Source: Cytobacillus sp. NJ13
GTDB taxonomy: Bacteria; Bacillota; Bacilli; Bacillales; Cytobacillaceae
DNA length: 64,000 nt
Assembly: GCA_030348385.1 (NCBI GenBank)
Contig: JAUCFP010000006.1
Location: 4,801,501 to 4,865,500 of the forward strand
Direction: 5' to 3'
In this document: positions 19,635 to 31,399 of the stretch, piece after piece
How positions within the stretch are numbered: the first letter of the stretch is position 1
Layout: each line of letters begins with the position of its first letter
Translations under genes and position numbers: made by a program
Notes under the pieces: generated by a model
The model's input: only the letters and a program-made list of their open reading frames with translations
Told to the model about the DNA's origin: nothing
Databases searched by the model: none

Positions 19635-21827
19635 GTGCCAAACCTTCAGCAGAGTATGACAACAATCAGAAATTTGCTTAATATGAACTTTTTTCGTGTT
19701 CTCTTATTTATTCTCTTGGGTATTGTTATGTATTTTTCCATGTATAGCAATGTAAAGCCTGAAAAGCTGGATGTAAGTCTATTCTCTGTTGCTGAACAGA
19801 CGATAAGGTCACCAATCACAGTAGAGGATAAAGCAAGCACAGAAAGAAAGAGAAAAGAAGCAGAAAATAACGTTAAGGATATTTACGTTGTAAAAAAAGA
19901 GATTGCACAAAACAGAGTTGACCTGGTTACCTCCATTTTCGGTTCCGTATCGGAAGTGAACGATGAAGTAAAAGAAGAGATGGAAGAGAAGAAGAAAGCT
20001 GCTGCAAATGAGGCCGATAAAGATGCAGAGGCACCAGACCCTGCAGGCCCTGGTCCTGATGATAAATTGGCTATGGTTAAAGAAAAGCTCACTGATGACG
20101 TAACACGTGAGGTTTCAGATGGCGTTTTCCTTTCTTTGCTGCAGGCAAAGGAGGGAGAGCTGAGCATTGCAAAAGACCTTACTGTAACGGCCATAAATAA
20201 AATTATGAACAATGAAATTCCGGCTGAACAGGTGGAGAACGCGAAAAAGCGTGTTGAAGAAGAACTGAAGTTTACCAGCTTAAATTCAGATTTGAAAAAA
20301 GCTGCAATAGAACTGGGACGATATGCTATATATCAAAATCAATTTTATGATCCTGCTGCCACGGAAGAATTACGGCAGCAGACTGTTGAGAGTGTCGAGC
20401 CGGTTAAAATCCTGCAGGGACAGATAATCGTTGAAGAAAATCAGCTGATCAGCAGGGACATATACAGGCAGCTGGAACTTGTAGGACTCCTTGACAGTGT
20501 AAATTCGATTCAGCCTTTTATCGGGTTATCGCTGATAATCGTCATTGTCTTATCGGCCCTATATTATTATTTCCATGAAATGAACGTACAGCGGGAATTA
20601 AAGCAAAGTTATCTATTGCTGTTTAGCCTTATTTTTATCTTATCCATATTACTGATGAAGGTCATAAGCCTATTCCAATATGCTGATTATTCAGAGATAG
20701 GATACATTTACCCTGCAGCAATGGGAGCTATGCTGATCAAAATACTAATTGATGAAAAGCTTGCCATGTACTATACGATCATAATGGCTATCACAGGAAG
20801 CGTAATTTTTAATGAAGGCGTCACTGGGACGTTTCAGCTGACATCAGCCATTTATATCCTCTGCAGCGGCTTGGCTGCCATATTGTTTTTGAGCAAGCAG
20901 AATCGCCGCTCCAAAATTTTGCAGGCTGGTTTATTTGTATCTGCAGTAAACATACTTGTTATCTTTTCAATGCTTTTCTTAAGAAACGGTCACTATGATA
21001 CGATTGAATACGGATTTTATTTTGTTATCGCTCTGATTTCAGGCATTTCTTCTGCAGTGCTGGCAATTGGCCTGCTGCCGTATTTCGAGGCAGGCTTTGG
21101 AATTTTGTCTACTATGAGGCTGATTGAACTATCTAATCCTAATCATCCTCTGCTGAGAAAGATACTGACCGAGTCTCCCGGAACCTACCATCATAGTGTA
21201 ATGGTTGCTAATCTTTCCGAGTCAGCGTGTGAAGCTATTGGGGCAAATGGCCTTCTGGCAAGGGTGGGCTGCTATTATCACGATATCGGTAAAACAAAGC
21301 GGCCTCAATTTTTCATCGAGAATCAGGTTAATATTGAAAATCCGCATGATCGGCTCCCTCCGCAGACCAGCAAGAATATTATTATTGCCCATGCTGCCGA
21401 TGGTGCTGAAATGCTGAGGAAGCATAAGATGCCTAAGGAGATAGTAGATATTGCCGAACAGCATCATGGAACAACATTGCTGAAATATTTTTACTACAAA
21501 GCAAAACAGAATGGAATGGAAGTAAAGGAAGAGGACTACCGCTATCCGGGACCAAAACCGCAATCAAAAGAGTCGGCAGTAATTGGCATTGCTGATAGTG
21601 TGGAAGCTGCAGTCCGTTCAATGGCGCATCCTACTACAGAACAAATAGAGGAACTGGTCAAAAAGATAATCGCAGACAGACTTCAGGATGGACAGCTGAA
21701 TGAATGTGATTTAACCTTAAAAGAGCTGGAAACCGTTTCACACTCGTTCTGTGAAACGTTAAACGGGATTTTCCATTCACGTATTGAGTATCCTGAAATG
21801 ACAAAACAGAAGGTGAAACAGGCATGA
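19635..21827 (+). CDS. pgpH: Cyclic di-AMP phosphodiesterase PgpH (7TMR-HD)
   Basis: Membrane HD-domain phosphodiesterase of 730 residues that hydrolyses c-di-AMP. Order: an N-terminal transmembrane helix (about 18-36), extracellular 7TMR-HDED domain (about 40-290), seven helices (about 290-490), then the cytoplasmic HD domain with the metal-binding sequences [11 protein letters not shown] and [11 protein letters not shown], and [15 protein letters not shown] at 19635 follows CAGGAGGGGT. An acidic, Pro/Ala-rich stretch at about residues 111-143 looks like a flexible insertion in the extracellular part. It overlaps ybeY by 4 nt; the phoH-pgpH-ybeY-dgkA order is as in B. subtilis. Confidence 0.95.
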   Translation: MPNLQQSMTTIRNLLNMNFFRVLLFILLGIVMYFSMYSNVKPEKLDVSLFSVAEQTIRSPITVEDKASTERKRKEAENNVKDIYVVKKEIAQNRVDLVTSIFGSVSEVNDEVKEEMEEKKKAAANEADKDAEAPDPAGPGPDDKLAMVKEKLTDDVTREVSDGVFLSLLQAKEGELSIAKDLTVTAINKIMNNEIPAEQVENAKKRVEEELKFTSLNSDLKKAAIELGRYAIYQNQFYDPAATEELRQQTVESVEPVKILQGQIIVEENQLISRDIYRQLELVGLLDSVNSIQPFIGLSLIIVIVLSALYYYFHEMNVQRELKQSYLLLFSLIFILSILLMKVISLFQYADYSEIGYIYPAAMGAMLIKILIDEKLAMYYTIIMAITGSVIFNEGVTGTFQLTSAIYILCSGLAAILFLSKQNRRSKILQAGLFVSAVNILVIFSMLFLRNGHYDTIEYGFYFVIALISGISSAVLAIGLLPYFEAGFGILSTMRLIELSNPNHPLLRKILTESPGTYHHSVMVANLSESACEAIGANGLLARVGCYYHDIGKTKRPQFFIENQVNIENPHDRLPPQTSKNIIIAHAADGAEMLRKHKMPKEIVDIAEQHHGTTLLKYFYYKAKQNGMEVKEEDYRYPGPKPQSKESAVIGIADSVEAAVRSMAHPTTEQIEELVKKIIADRLQDGQLNECDLTLKELETVSHSFCETLNGIFHSRIEYPEMTKQKVKQA

Positions 21828-22294
21828 ATTTAAATATTGATTTTTTGGACGAAACAAATGAGCTTCAGGAAAATGATATAGCCAAAATTGAAGAGCTAAT
21901 TAATTTTGCTGCCTCTATAGAATCTGTGGAGCCGGAAAGCGAAGTATCCATCACATTTGTGACCAATGAGCGCATCCGCGAAATCAACAGGGAGTATCGG
22001 GATAAAGATCGGCCGACAGATGTTATTTCTTTTGCAATGGAAGAGTTGGGAGAAGGTGAAATCGAACTGATTGGTGCCGATATGCCCAGAGTCCTGGGGG
22101 ATATCATTATCTCCGTTGCGAAGGCGAAGGAGCAGGCGGAGGAGTACGGTCACTCTTTTATAAGGGAGCTTGGTTTCTTGGCGGTCCATGGCTTCCTTCA
22201 TCTTCTTGGATATGATCATGAAAATCCAGAAGATGAGAAAAAAATGTTTTCCCGCCAAAAGGATATATTAGATGAATTCGGGCTCACAAGATAG
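21824..22294 (+). CDS. ybeY: Endoribonuclease YbeY (rRNA maturation factor)
   Basis: Zinc-dependent endoribonuclease of 156 residues needed for 16S rRNA 3'-end maturation and ribosome quality control. The metal-binding motif H-x3-H-x5-H is intact ([11 protein letters not shown]). The strand [10 protein letters not shown] is also diagnostic. It overlaps pgpH upstream by 4 nt and dgkA downstream by 23 nt. Confidence 0.96.
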   Translation: MNLNIDFLDETNELQENDIAKIEELINFAASIESVEPESEVSITFVTNERIREINREYRDKDRPTDVISFAMEELGEGEIELIGADMPRVLGDIIISVAKAKEQAEEYGHSFIRELGFLAVHGFLHLLGYDHENPEDEKKMFSRQKDILDEFGLTR

Positions 22295-22664
22295 AAAGGT
22301 CCGAAAACACAGTGTCCTCAAATCCTTTTCGTTTGCTTTTTCCGGCATTAGGGCAGCGGTATTGAATGAAAGGAATCTGCAGATACATTTGGCAGTGTCG
22401 ATAGCTGTTATTATGTTTGGGGTATTCTTTGACATTTCCAGCCTTGAATGGATGATCATTCTCCTGGCCATCGGGGGCATGCTCTCACTCGAGCTGCTGA
22501 ACACAGCCATTGAAAGGGTTGTGGATCTGGCAACAGAAGAGTATCATCCCCTTGCAAAGCAAGCAAAGGATATTGCTGCTGGAGCAGTACTGGTGTATGC
22601 AATTGTAAGTGTAATTATAGGCGGAGTTATACTTCTTCCTAAAATTCTCATTTTTTTGCAGTAA
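22272..22664 (+). CDS. dgkA: Undecaprenol kinase / diacylglycerol kinase family protein DgkA
   Basis: Small integral membrane lipid kinase of 130 residues. In B. subtilis DgkA phosphorylates undecaprenol, recycling the cell-wall lipid carrier. Three transmembrane helices and the catalytic segment [16 protein letters not shown] (about residues 75-90) are present; the ERN motif near residue 36 (NERNLQIH) binds nucleotide. ATG at 22272 lies inside the ybeY end (23-nt overlap) with AAAAGGATAT ahead, so translation is probably coupled. A hairpin terminator follows. Confidence 0.94.
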   Translation: MNSGSQDRKVRKHSVLKSFSFAFSGIRAAVLNERNLQIHLAVSIAVIMFGVFFDISSLEWMIILLAIGGMLSLELLNTAIERVVDLATEEYHPLAKQAKDIAAGAVLVYAIVSVIIGGVILLPKILIFLQ

Positions 22665-22668
22665 TGTG

Positions 22669-22698
22669 AAGCTGTCCGGATGGGCAGCTTTACTTTTT
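22669..22698 (+). terminator. Terminator after dgkA
   Basis: AAGCTGTCC/GGGCAGCTT stem with a GGAT-type loop, then TTTACTTTTT. Confidence 0.8.
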
Positions 22699-24400
<1,702 letters not shown>

Positions 24401-24559
24401 ACCCGGCCCTAATTAAAGTATTATCCATTTCTGATTTATATGCATACAGGTGATTGACAATATTTTCGTCTCATGATTTTACAAAGACAGGCTATGATAT
24501 AGATAAATGTATTGGGATAAAGAAATTGCTAGTTGAATAACTGAAAGGTGGGGTTTTCG

Positions 24560-24703
24560 ATGATGGATTTTACCTGGAGAGTGTTTTCCCAGACAGGAAA
24601 TATTGACACATATCTTCTCTTCAAGGAGCTAGAAAAGGAAACTCAGGATATACCCGGCAGCAATGATGAAGAGCTAGCAGAAGCTGATTTTCCCATCTCA
24701 TAG
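24560..24703 (+). CDS. yqzL: YqzL family small protein
   Basis: A 47-codon gene too short for most ORF filters: begins MMDFTWRVFSQTGNIDTYLL, continues with a charged FKELEKE helix and ends ADFPIS. This is the YqzL family, always found between era and recO in Bacillus. AAAGGTGG lies about 8 nt upstream of the first ATG; the second ATG (24563) is an alternative start. Cytoplasmic, function unknown. The conserved location and sequence make it a real gene. Confidence 0.9.
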   Translation: MMDFTWRVFSQTGNIDTYLLFKELEKETQDIPGSNDEELAEADFPIS

Positions 24704-24733
24704 GTTTGTCGAAAGACAGGGATGGTGTCACGG

Positions 24734-25486
24734 TTGCTTGATAAATGTGAAGGCATCGTCATCAGGACAACTAATTATAGTGAAACAAATAAGATTGTTA
24801 CTTTATATACCCGTGAATGGGGAAAAGTTGGTGTGATGGCACGAGGTGCGAAAAAGCCGAACAGCAGACTTGCTGCGGTCACCCAGCTTTTTACATACGG
24901 GAATTTTTTAGTTCAGCGTGGAGGCGGTTTGGGTACCCTGCAGCAGGGGGACATGATTTCATCCATGCGGTCCATTAAAGAAGATATTTTTTTGACGGCA
25001 TATGCAAGCTATATTGTCGATTTGACTGATAAAAGCATCGAGGATAAGAAGCCTAATCCATTCTTATTCGAATTGCTGTATCAAACGCTAAATTTAATAA
25101 ACGAAGGATATGACCCGGAAATTCTCACAAACATTTATGAAATGAAAATGCTGAATGCTCTGGGTTTATATCCAGTACTTGATCAATGTTCTGTCTGCGG
25201 AAGCACTGACGGACATTTTGCATTTTCTATCCGGGAAAACGGCCTGATTTGTCACCGCTGTCTTGGTAAGGATCCTTATCATTATAAAGTGTCGCAGGCG
25301 ACAATTAAGCTGCTTCGCCTATTTTACTTTTTTGACTTGTCCCGGCTCGGCAATATCTCTGTCAAACCGGAAACCAAAGCTGAATTAAAAAAGATTATTT
25401 CTGCCTATTATGAAGAGTATTCAGGTTTAAACTTGAAGACAAAGAAGTTTTTGAATCAAATGGCTAAGTTTAATGATTTAATGTAA
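24734..25486 (+). CDS. recO: DNA repair protein RecO
   Basis: Recombination mediator of 250 residues that, with RecR, loads RecA onto SSB-coated DNA. N-terminal OB fold ([26 protein letters not shown]), helical domain, and a zinc finger with C-x2-C ... C-x2-C (CSVCGSTDG and CHRC). The start is taken as TTG at 24734 because it reproduces the family N-terminus and has GGGATGGTG about 6 nt upstream; the in-frame ATG at 24722 would put the AGGG directly against the start codon. Last gene before the glycine T-box. Confidence 0.93.
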   Translation: MLDKCEGIVIRTTNYSETNKIVTLYTREWGKVGVMARGAKKPNSRLAAVTQLFTYGNFLVQRGGGLGTLQQGDMISSMRSIKEDIFLTAYASYIVDLTDKSIEDKKPNPFLFELLYQTLNLINEGYDPEILTNIYEMKMLNALGLYPVLDQCSVCGSTDGHFAFSIRENGLICHRCLGKDPYHYKVSQATIKLLRLFYFFDLSRLGNISVKPETKAELKKIISAYYEEYSGLNLKTKKFLNQMAKFNDLM

Positions 25487-25519
25487 AGAGTTTCTTTATA
25501 AGCGAAGCTTTTGTTATTA

Positions 25520-25548
25520 TTGACAATTTAAATCCATTCCGCTATGAT
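25520..25548 (+). promoter_or_regulatory. Sigma-A promoter of glyQS
   Basis: TTGACA (25520-25525), 17-nt spacer, TATGAT (25543-25548). Transcription should start near 25555, just before the T-box leader. Confidence 0.85.
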
Positions 25549-25555
25549 TCAAATT

Positions 25556-25780
25556 AATAAAATATAATTGCTGTGAAGGAAAAGAGTACTTAACATTTTC
25601 TATAAAAGCGAACCCGGGATAGTGGGAGCCGGGCATGGATGGTTAAGGAAGGGCGTTCCAGAGCAATATTGTCTATCGACAACAAAAGAGGCTGCGGTCA
25701 AAATCGCAGCAAATAGGGTGGAACCGCGGGTAAACTCTCGTCCCTATGCCATTGGGCATAGAGACGGGAGTTTTTTATGT
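25556..25780 (+). ncRNA. Glycine T-box riboswitch
   Basis: Stem I closes with ATTGCT (25567-25572) and AGCAAT (25662-25667), then GGAA/TTCC and CTTAAC/GTTAAG. These frame a specifier loop GAAGGGCG in which GGC (25652-25654), a glycine codon, is followed by a purine; the opposite strand has the AGTA motif. The T-box AGGGTGGAACCGCGGG is at 25715-25730. The terminator stem runs from AAACTCTCGTC to GACGGGAGTTT (25732-25771) with a T-run. Uncharged tRNA-Gly would pair with the specifier and T-box to allow glyQS transcription. Confidence 0.97.
25732..25776 (+). terminator. T-box terminator of glyQS
   Basis: Nineteen-position stem with one mismatch, ATTG loop and six T. It competes with the antiterminator formed by the T-box sequence. 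Confidence 0.93.
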
Positions 25781-25794
25781 TCACAAAAAGGCGG

Positions 25795-25830
25795 AAGCGC
25801 TGCAGGTAGACAGCTGCTAAGTTCATAAAG
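25795..25830 (+). repeat. Degenerate family B repeat remnant
   Basis: AAAAAGGCGGAAGCGC followed closely by AGACAGCT: both ends of the family B repeat with the internal hairpin lost. It lies between the T-box terminator and glyQ. Confidence 0.45.
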
Positions 25831-25864
25831 CTTTACTTTATAACAAATAAGAAAGAGGTGTCCT

Positions 25865-26755
25865 ATGAATATTCAAAACATGATATTAACACTTCAGAAA
25901 CATTGGTCTGAACAGGGTTGTATCTTGATGCAGGCTTATGATACTGAAAAAGGGGCCGGTACAATGAGCCCGTATACATTTTTAAGAGCGATTGGACCAG
26001 AGCCTTGGAATGTGGCTTATGTAGAGCCTTCACGCCGTCCGGCCGATGGGCGTTATGGAGAGAATCCAAACCGGCTTTATCAGCATCATCAATTTCAGGT
26101 GATCATGAAGCCGTCGCCTGATAATATTCAGGAGCTGTATCTTGATTCATTAAAAGCATTGGGTATTGATCCGCTTGAACATGATATCCGGTTTGTAGAA
26201 GATAACTGGGAAAATCCTTCTCTGGGCTGTGCAGGCTTAGGTTGGGAAGTTTGGCTTGATGGTATGGAAATAACGCAATTCACCTATTTCCAGCAGGTAG
26301 GCGGATTGGAATGTAAGCCTGTGTCTGTTGAGATTACATACGGAATTGAAAGGCTCGCATCCTACATTCAGGACAAGGAAAATGTCTTTGACCTTGAATG
26401 GACTGACGGGTTTACGGTTAGAGATATTTTCCTGCAGCCTGAGTTCGAGCATTCGAAATATACATTTGAAACGTCTGATCAGGAAATGCTCTTCAATTTG
26501 TTCAATATTTATGAAAAAGAAGCACATAGGCAAATGGATGAAGGACTTGTACACCCAGCATATGACTATGTATTAAAATGCTCTCATACCTTTAATCTGC
26601 TTGATGCAAGGGGAGCGATTTCTGTAACAGAAAGAACAGGCTATATCGCACGATGCCGAAATCTGGCCAGAAAAGTAGCCAAAACTTTTTATGAAGAGAG
26701 AGAAAAACTTGGCTTCCCAATTTTAAAGGATAAGGAGGAAGGATCTCATGAATAA
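25865..26755 (+). CDS. glyQ: Glycine-tRNA ligase alpha subunit
   Basis: Catalytic alpha chain (296 residues) of the alpha2-beta2 class II glycyl-tRNA synthetase. Starts [14 protein letters not shown] and carries the class II motifs, including [19 protein letters not shown] and the [10 protein letters not shown] segment. AGAAAGAGGTG precedes the ATG. It overlaps glyS by 8 nt, ensuring coupled translation of the two subunits, and is controlled by the upstream glycine T-box. Cytoplasmic. Confidence 0.97.
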   Translation: MNIQNMILTLQKHWSEQGCILMQAYDTEKGAGTMSPYTFLRAIGPEPWNVAYVEPSRRPADGRYGENPNRLYQHHQFQVIMKPSPDNIQELYLDSLKALGIDPLEHDIRFVEDNWENPSLGCAGLGWEVWLDGMEITQFTYFQQVGGLECKPVSVEITYGIERLASYIQDKENVFDLEWTDGFTVRDIFLQPEFEHSKYTFETSDQEMLFNLFNIYEKEAHRQMDEGLVHPAYDYVLKCSHTFNLLDARGAISVTERTGYIARCRNLARKVAKTFYEEREKLGFPILKDKEEGSHE

Positions 26756-28820
26756 GAAAGATCTTCTGCTGGAAATTGGACTCGAAGAAATGCCTGCCAG
26801 ATTTGTCACTAATTCAATGAATCAGCTTTCAGATAAAGTGAAATCATGGCTTTTGGATAAGAAAATATCTTTTGACGAGATCAGCGCTTTCTCTTCTCCA
26901 CGCCGTTTGGCTGTTCTTGTAACGGGAGTAGATACCGCCCAGGAGGACATAAATGAGGAAGCGAAAGGACCTGCAAAAAAAATCGCCTTAACCGAGGATG
27001 GAGAATGGTCTAAAGCTGCGGCTGGATTCAGCCGGGGTCAGGGAGCTTCTGTTGAAGATATATTCTTTAAAGAAATTAATGGGGTTGAATATGCCCATGT
27101 CAGCAAATTTATTAAAGGGAAAGAAACAGCAGCCCTGCTGCCGGAACTTCAGCAGATTGTTACCTCATTATCATTCCCGAAGAATATGCGCTGGGCAAAC
27201 CAGGAACTGCGTTTTATAAGGCCGATCAAATGGCTTATGGCATTATTCGGAAATGAAGTCATTCCTTTTGCAATCACGAATGTTCAGACTTCTAACCTTA
27301 CAAGGGGCCACCGCTTTCTGGGCGAAGAAATTGAAATTAACAATCCTTCTGATTATGAAAAGTTTCTGCTGGCGCAATATGTGATAACTAACCCTCAGGT
27401 AAGAAAAGGTGCTATTCTATCACAATTGGAAAAAATTGAAGAAGAGAATGACTGGGTGATCCCTGTCGATGAAGATTTATTGGAAGAAGTAAACAATCTG
27501 GTTGAGTACCCGACAGCATTATATGGGCAGTTTGAAGAGGAATACCTGGAGCTTCCGGAAGAGGTTTTAATTACCTCCATGAAGGAGCACCAGCGCTATT
27601 TTCCGGTGAAGTCCAAAGAGGGCAGGCTGCTTCCTTACTTTGTTACTGTCCGAAATGGATCACATGAACATTTGGAGAAAGTGGCTAAAGGAAATGAGAA
27701 AGTATTACGGGCAAGACTTTCTGATGCAGCTTTCTTCTACAGGGAAGACCAAAAAACGGAAATCGCGGTATCACTGGAAAAACTTAAAAACATTGTTTAC
27801 CATGAAGAAATTGGAACTCTTGCTGAGAAGGTGGACCGTGTTCGCCAGCTGGCAGCTAGACTGAGTGAGAATCTTCATTTCAGTGATGAAGCAAAGGCCG
27901 TGACAGACCGGGCTGCTGAAATCAGCAAGTTCGACCTTGTTTCGCATATGGTTTATGAATTTCCAGAGCTGCAAGGTTTTATGGGGGAAAAATACGCCCT
28001 GCAAAAAGGTGAAAAGGAAGCTGTGGCGCGTGCAATCAATGAACATTATATGCCGCGCAATGCAGAGGACCAGACGCCTGCAAGTGATGCTGGTGCAGTA
28101 CTGTCTATTGCTGAAAAGCTGGACACAATTGTGTCTTCCTTTGCAATAGGGATTATTCCAAGCGGCTCCCAGGATCCGTATGCTTTAAGAAGACAGGCAA
28201 CAGGTGTTATCCAGACTTTACTGGCAAAAAACTGGGATCTAAAGCTCGAAGAATTGATCGCATTATCTTCTGAGACTGTTCTTAATTCGAAGATTGGAAA
28301 GAAATCAAAGAGTGAATTGATGCAGGAACTGGTTTCTTTCTTTAAATTAAGAATCAAATATTTGCTCCAGGAGAAGGCAGTGCGCTATGACTTAATTGAA
28401 GCTGTTTTAGGCAGTGAAATCGGTTCAGTGCCTTCACTTGTAAATAGAGCTGAAGTATTGGAATCCCACAAGGATGCTGAAGGTTTCAAGGAAAGTATTG
28501 AAGCTCTTAGCCGAGTTATCAACATTGCTTCTAAGGCAGAGAACAAAGAGGACATAGATAGCAGCTTATTTGAAAACGAATACGAAAAAGCTCTGTTCAA
28601 CAAATATTTATCAGTGAGCGAGGAATTAAGAAAAGAGGTTACAGAAGAAGCTGCCTTTAACTTGCTAATAAGCATGAAACCTGAAATTGATCATTACTTC
28701 GAGCATACTATGGTTATGGATGAAAATCAGGAAATTCGCAGCAATAGGCTGCATCAGATGGCAAATTTGGCTGATGTGATTAAGGAATTTGCAAATATGA
28801 ACGAAATTATTGTTAAATAA
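26748..28820 (+). CDS. glyS: Glycine-tRNA ligase beta subunit
   Basis: Beta chain (690 residues) of the bacterial-type glycyl-tRNA synthetase, responsible for tRNA recognition. N-terminal [14 protein letters not shown], an HD-type domain region ([25 protein letters not shown]), ...[15 protein letters not shown] and a C-terminal anticodon-binding helical domain ([16 protein letters not shown]). Full length. Ribosome site AAGGAGGAAGG lies inside the 3' end of glyQ. Confidence 0.97.
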   Translation: MNKKDLLLEIGLEEMPARFVTNSMNQLSDKVKSWLLDKKISFDEISAFSSPRRLAVLVTGVDTAQEDINEEAKGPAKKIALTEDGEWSKAAAGFSRGQGASVEDIFFKEINGVEYAHVSKFIKGKETAALLPELQQIVTSLSFPKNMRWANQELRFIRPIKWLMALFGNEVIPFAITNVQTSNLTRGHRFLGEEIEINNPSDYEKFLLAQYVITNPQVRKGAILSQLEKIEEENDWVIPVDEDLLEEVNNLVEYPTALYGQFEEEYLELPEEVLITSMKEHQRYFPVKSKEGRLLPYFVTVRNGSHEHLEKVAKGNEKVLRARLSDAAFFYREDQKTEIAVSLEKLKNIVYHEEIGTLAEKVDRVRQLAARLSENLHFSDEAKAVTDRAAEISKFDLVSHMVYEFPELQGFMGEKYALQKGEKEAVARAINEHYMPRNAEDQTPASDAGAVLSIAEKLDTIVSSFAIGIIPSGSQDPYALRRQATGVIQTLLAKNWDLKLEELIALSSETVLNSKIGKKSKSELMQELVSFFKLRIKYLLQEKAVRYDLIEAVLGSEIGSVPSLVNRAEVLESHKDAEGFKESIEALSRVINIASKAENKEDIDSSLFENEYEKALFNKYLSVSEELRKEVTEEAAFNLLISMKPEIDHYFEHTMVMDENQEIRSNRLHQMANLADVIKEFANMNEIIVK

Positions 28821-28873
28821 CGAGCTTAAATTTTGCGTTTTATGCTGGAATAGGATTAAATTTTAAGAGGGAA

Positions 28874-28935
28874 GACAGCTGCTTTGGCTGTCAGGAAAGA
28901 GCCTGTTATATTGCTGACGGGCTCTTTCATATTTT
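28874..28935 (+). terminator. Double hairpin terminator after glyS
   Basis: GACAGC/GCTGTC hairpin (28874-28892) followed by GAAAGAGCC/GGGCTCTTTC (28895-28928) and ATATTTT. Confidence 0.8.
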
Positions 28936-29079
28936 GGACATATTAAGCAAAGTTAAAGAAAACTATATATGAAACACATCTTTTCATTTATGACAAATAG
29001 TATATAATAATTATATAAAAGTATAACCTTATTATAGCGGGAAATGAGTGCCATTAGCATACCTTTTTCAGATTAGGTG

Positions 29080-29712
29080 GTGAGGAAGATCGAATTAAAT
29101 AAAAGGCAGGAAAAGATCATAGAAATCGTAAAGGAAAACGGGCCGATTACTGGTGAAAGTATAGCGGAACAGCTTAACTTAACCAGGGCAACACTAAGGC
29201 CGGATCTGGCTATATTAACGATGGCAGGCTATTTGGATGCCCGTCCGCGTGTAGGCTATTTTTATACGGGGAAAACCGGGGCACAGCTGTTGACAGAAAA
29301 CCTTCAGAAGCTTTATGTAAGAGATTATCAATCCATTCCTGTAGTCGTTAATGAAAATGTTTCGGTATATGATGCAATTGTGACTATGTTTCTGGAAGAT
29401 GTCGGCACGCTATTTGTTGTGGACCAGAGTTCGCTGCTTGTAGGGGTTTTGTCAAGGAAGGATTTGCTTCGGGCAAGTATTGGCAAGCAGGAGCTTAATT
29501 CCATCCCTGTTAATATCATTATGACAAGAATGCCTAATATTACGATGTGTGAAAAAGATGATTTGCTCATAGAAGTCGCTAAAAAGCTGATTGAAAAGCA
29601 AATCGATGCCCTTCCTGTTGTTAAAAAGACGGAGAAAGGGTTCGAAGTAAACGGCAGGATAACCAAAACAAACCTGACAAAAGCATTCTTGGCCCTGGCC
29701 GGAGAAAAGTAG
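29080..29712 (+). CDS. ccpN: Transcriptional repressor CcpN (HTH plus CBS domains)
   Basis: Repressor of gluconeogenic genes (gapB, pckA) and the sRNA SR1 in B. subtilis, active on glycolytic carbon. About 210 residues: winged HTH (GESIAEQLNLTRATLRPDLAILTMAG) and two CBS domains (about 80-205) that bind nucleotides. The start is uncertain. GTG at 29080 aligns with the family start (MxxIELNKRQE), but the only good Shine-Dalgarno (AGGTGGTGAGG, 29075-29085) overlaps the GTGs and is best spaced for the ATC at 29089. It is followed by yqfL, as in B. subtilis, and the pair is probably co-transcribed. Confidence 0.92.
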   Translation: MRKIELNKRQEKIIEIVKENGPITGESIAEQLNLTRATLRPDLAILTMAGYLDARPRVGYFYTGKTGAQLLTENLQKLYVRDYQSIPVVVNENVSVYDAIVTMFLEDVGTLFVVDQSSLLVGVLSRKDLLRASIGKQELNSIPVNIIMTRMPNITMCEKDDLLIEVAKKLIEKQIDALPVVKKTEKGFEVNGRITKTNLTKAFLALAGEK

Positions 29713-29740
29713 AAAAGTAAGAAGGAGATGGTGTTGAAGA

Positions 29741-30559
29741 ATGGAAAAATTGCCGATCATCTACGTCGTTTCGGACTCAGTGGGAGAAACGGCCGAACTT
29801 GTAACAAAAGCTGCCACGAGTCAGTTTAATGGCAGTGATATATTTATTAAGCGCTTTCCATATGTTGAAGAAAAAGTACATATTGATGAAGTCATTTCGC
29901 TGGCAAAGCTGGATAATGGGATGATAGCCTATACAATGGTTAAGCCGGATATGAGGAAATATATTAACCAGCGGTCTGCAGAAGAAGGGATATATGCTTT
30001 TGATATCGTTGGCCCCTTAATGGATCAAATCCAAAGAGCATGCGGCATTACACCGCTTTTTGAACCTGGACTGGTCAGAAAGCTTGATGAGGATTATTTT
30101 AAAAAGATTGAGGCTATCGAGTTCGCTGTGAAATATGATGATGGCCGGGACCCTCGTGGAATATTAAAAGCGGATATAGTGTTAATAGGCGTTTCAAGGA
30201 CATCAAAAACACCTCTTTCTCAATATCTTGCACATAAACGCCTTAAAGTGGCTAACGTTCCCCTTGTTCCTGAAGTAGATCCTCCAGAAGAGCTGTTTCT
30301 TGTCCCGCCGGATAAGTGCTTCGGTCTGAAAATCAGTCCTGAGAAATTAAACTTTATCCGAAGAGAACGTCTAATATCGCTAGGTTTAAGCGATAATGCC
30401 AGCTATGCTAATATAGAGAGAATCAAAGAAGAAATAGGTTACTTTGAGAAGATCGTATCCAAAATTAAATGCCCGGTTATAGATGTCACGAATAAGGCAG
30501 TAGAAGAAACAGCCAATATGATTTTAAATCAATACCGTAAAAGCTTTCCGAAAAGCTAG
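29741..30559 (+). CDS. yqfL: Putative pyruvate, phosphate dikinase regulatory protein YqfL
   Basis: DUF299 (PDRP-type) protein of 272 residues, bifunctional Ser/Thr kinase and phosphorylase for PPDK in plants and bacteria. The start [20 protein letters not shown] is a family signature; the P-loop-like [17 protein letters not shown] (about 150-167) is present, and a conserved [11 protein letters not shown] follows. In B. subtilis YqfL modulates CcpN, which agrees with the gene pair here. ATG at 29741; AAGGAGATG lies about 12 nt upstream, slightly far. A PPDK gene is not in this window. Confidence 0.93.
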   Translation: MEKLPIIYVVSDSVGETAELVTKAATSQFNGSDIFIKRFPYVEEKVHIDEVISLAKLDNGMIAYTMVKPDMRKYINQRSAEEGIYAFDIVGPLMDQIQRACGITPLFEPGLVRKLDEDYFKKIEAIEFAVKYDDGRDPRGILKADIVLIGVSRTSKTPLSQYLAHKRLKVANVPLVPEVDPPEELFLVPPDKCFGLKISPEKLNFIRRERLISLGLSDNASYANIERIKEEIGYFEKIVSKIKCPVIDVTNKAVEETANMILNQYRKSFPKS

Positions 30560-30588
30560 CACATAAACTTTTTATGTGCCTTTTCTTT
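30559..30588 (+). terminator. Terminator after yqfL
   Basis: GCACATAAA/TTTATGTGC stem with a CTT loop and CTTTTCTTTTTT. Confidence 0.9.
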
Positions 30589-30889
30589 TTTATGCTCGGC
30601 ATCAAGGCTGATTAGCTTTACGTAAATATGCTCCACTCTAAGATGGGCATTTTAACAAAAAAACTGCAAATTAAATTATATTCATGCCAGATAAAATAAT
30701 GGCAAAATAGAGATTAATGTACTATAATAAAAAATTGTGATAAAAATGTACCCGAATAGGTTTAGAGTTCATTGCGAAGGAATAAACTATTTATTGTGGC
30801 ATGTCAAGCTTTCGTCCAAGAAAAAATTCGACATATCTCACTATGCAAAAGTTATTCATGCAAAGAAGGATTATGCGGAGTGATGTAGA
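30589..30889 (+). other. Intergenic region upstream of yqxD-dnaG-sigA
   Basis: About 300 nt with no gene visible. It holds the candidate promoter at 30700-30728, an inverted repeat TGCCA/TGGCA near 30685-30703 that overlaps its -35 region, and an SD-like GGAGTGATG at 30877-30885. No riboswitch or protein family was recognised. Confidence 0.5.
30700..30728 (+). promoter_or_regulatory. Candidate promoter of yqxD-dnaG-sigA
   Basis: Good -10 TATAAT (30723-30728), 17-nt spacer, poor -35 TGGCAA. It would start a transcript near 30735. Confidence 0.45.
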
Positions 30890-30922
30890 ATTATTAGAAC
30901 ATTAGGCAAACCAAACATTATA

Positions 30923-31360
30923 GTGGATGCTGATTCCTGTCCCGTAAAAGAAGAAATTGTCGAAATAGCCAATTCCTTTACAATGGACGCAGTGTTTGTT
31001 GCTTCTTATGCCCATATGAAAAATGACCTAAATGGGGCTGTCTGGAAATTTGTTGACAGCAGTAAGGAAGCTGCTGATTTATTCATAATGAATTATGTGA
31101 AATCAGGAGATGTAGTGGTAACTCAAGATATTGGATTGGCATCCACTCTTTTGCTGAATGGTGTTTACGTCCTTTCCCCCAGGGGAATTTTATTTGAAGA
31201 AAATGAAATCCGGACCGCGCTTGAAATGAGGCATCTTTCAGCGAAAGCGCGAAGAAGAGGAGTTTATGGGAAAGGCCCAAAACCATACAGCCGAGAGGAC
31301 CGATCCAGGTTTGTGCAGCAATTGACAAAGATTTTGTCGAATCTTGAAGGAATTCAGTAA
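30923..31360 (+). CDS. yqxD: YaiI/YqxD family protein (DUF188)
   Basis: PIN-like-fold family protein, at least 145 residues, function unproved. DADSCPVKEEI, VTQDIGLASTLLLNG and MRHLSAKARRRGVYGKGPKP are family signatures. GTG at 30923 is the only standard start that leaves these intact, but it lacks a ribosome site and removes the conserved first strand (IIVDAD). Upstream codons are open to the stop at 30881 and contain ATT-ATT at 30890-30895, preceded at 7 nt by GGAGTG; a rare ATT start is possible. Followed 39 nt later by dnaG, the usual macromolecular synthesis operon arrangement. Confidence 0.88.
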   Translation: MDADSCPVKEEIVEIANSFTMDAVFVASYAHMKNDLNGAVWKFVDSSKEAADLFIMNYVKSGDVVVTQDIGLASTLLLNGVYVLSPRGILFEENEIRTALEMRHLSAKARRRGVYGKGPKPYSREDRSRFVQQLTKILSNLEGIQ

Positions 31361-31399
31361 TGTTTATCGAATACCTGAGTAAGTAATGGAGTTGTTCAT

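Noticed and set aside
25622..25828. 68-codon open frame ahead of glyQ
   Set aside because: It lies across the T-box leader and terminator, which explain the conservation.
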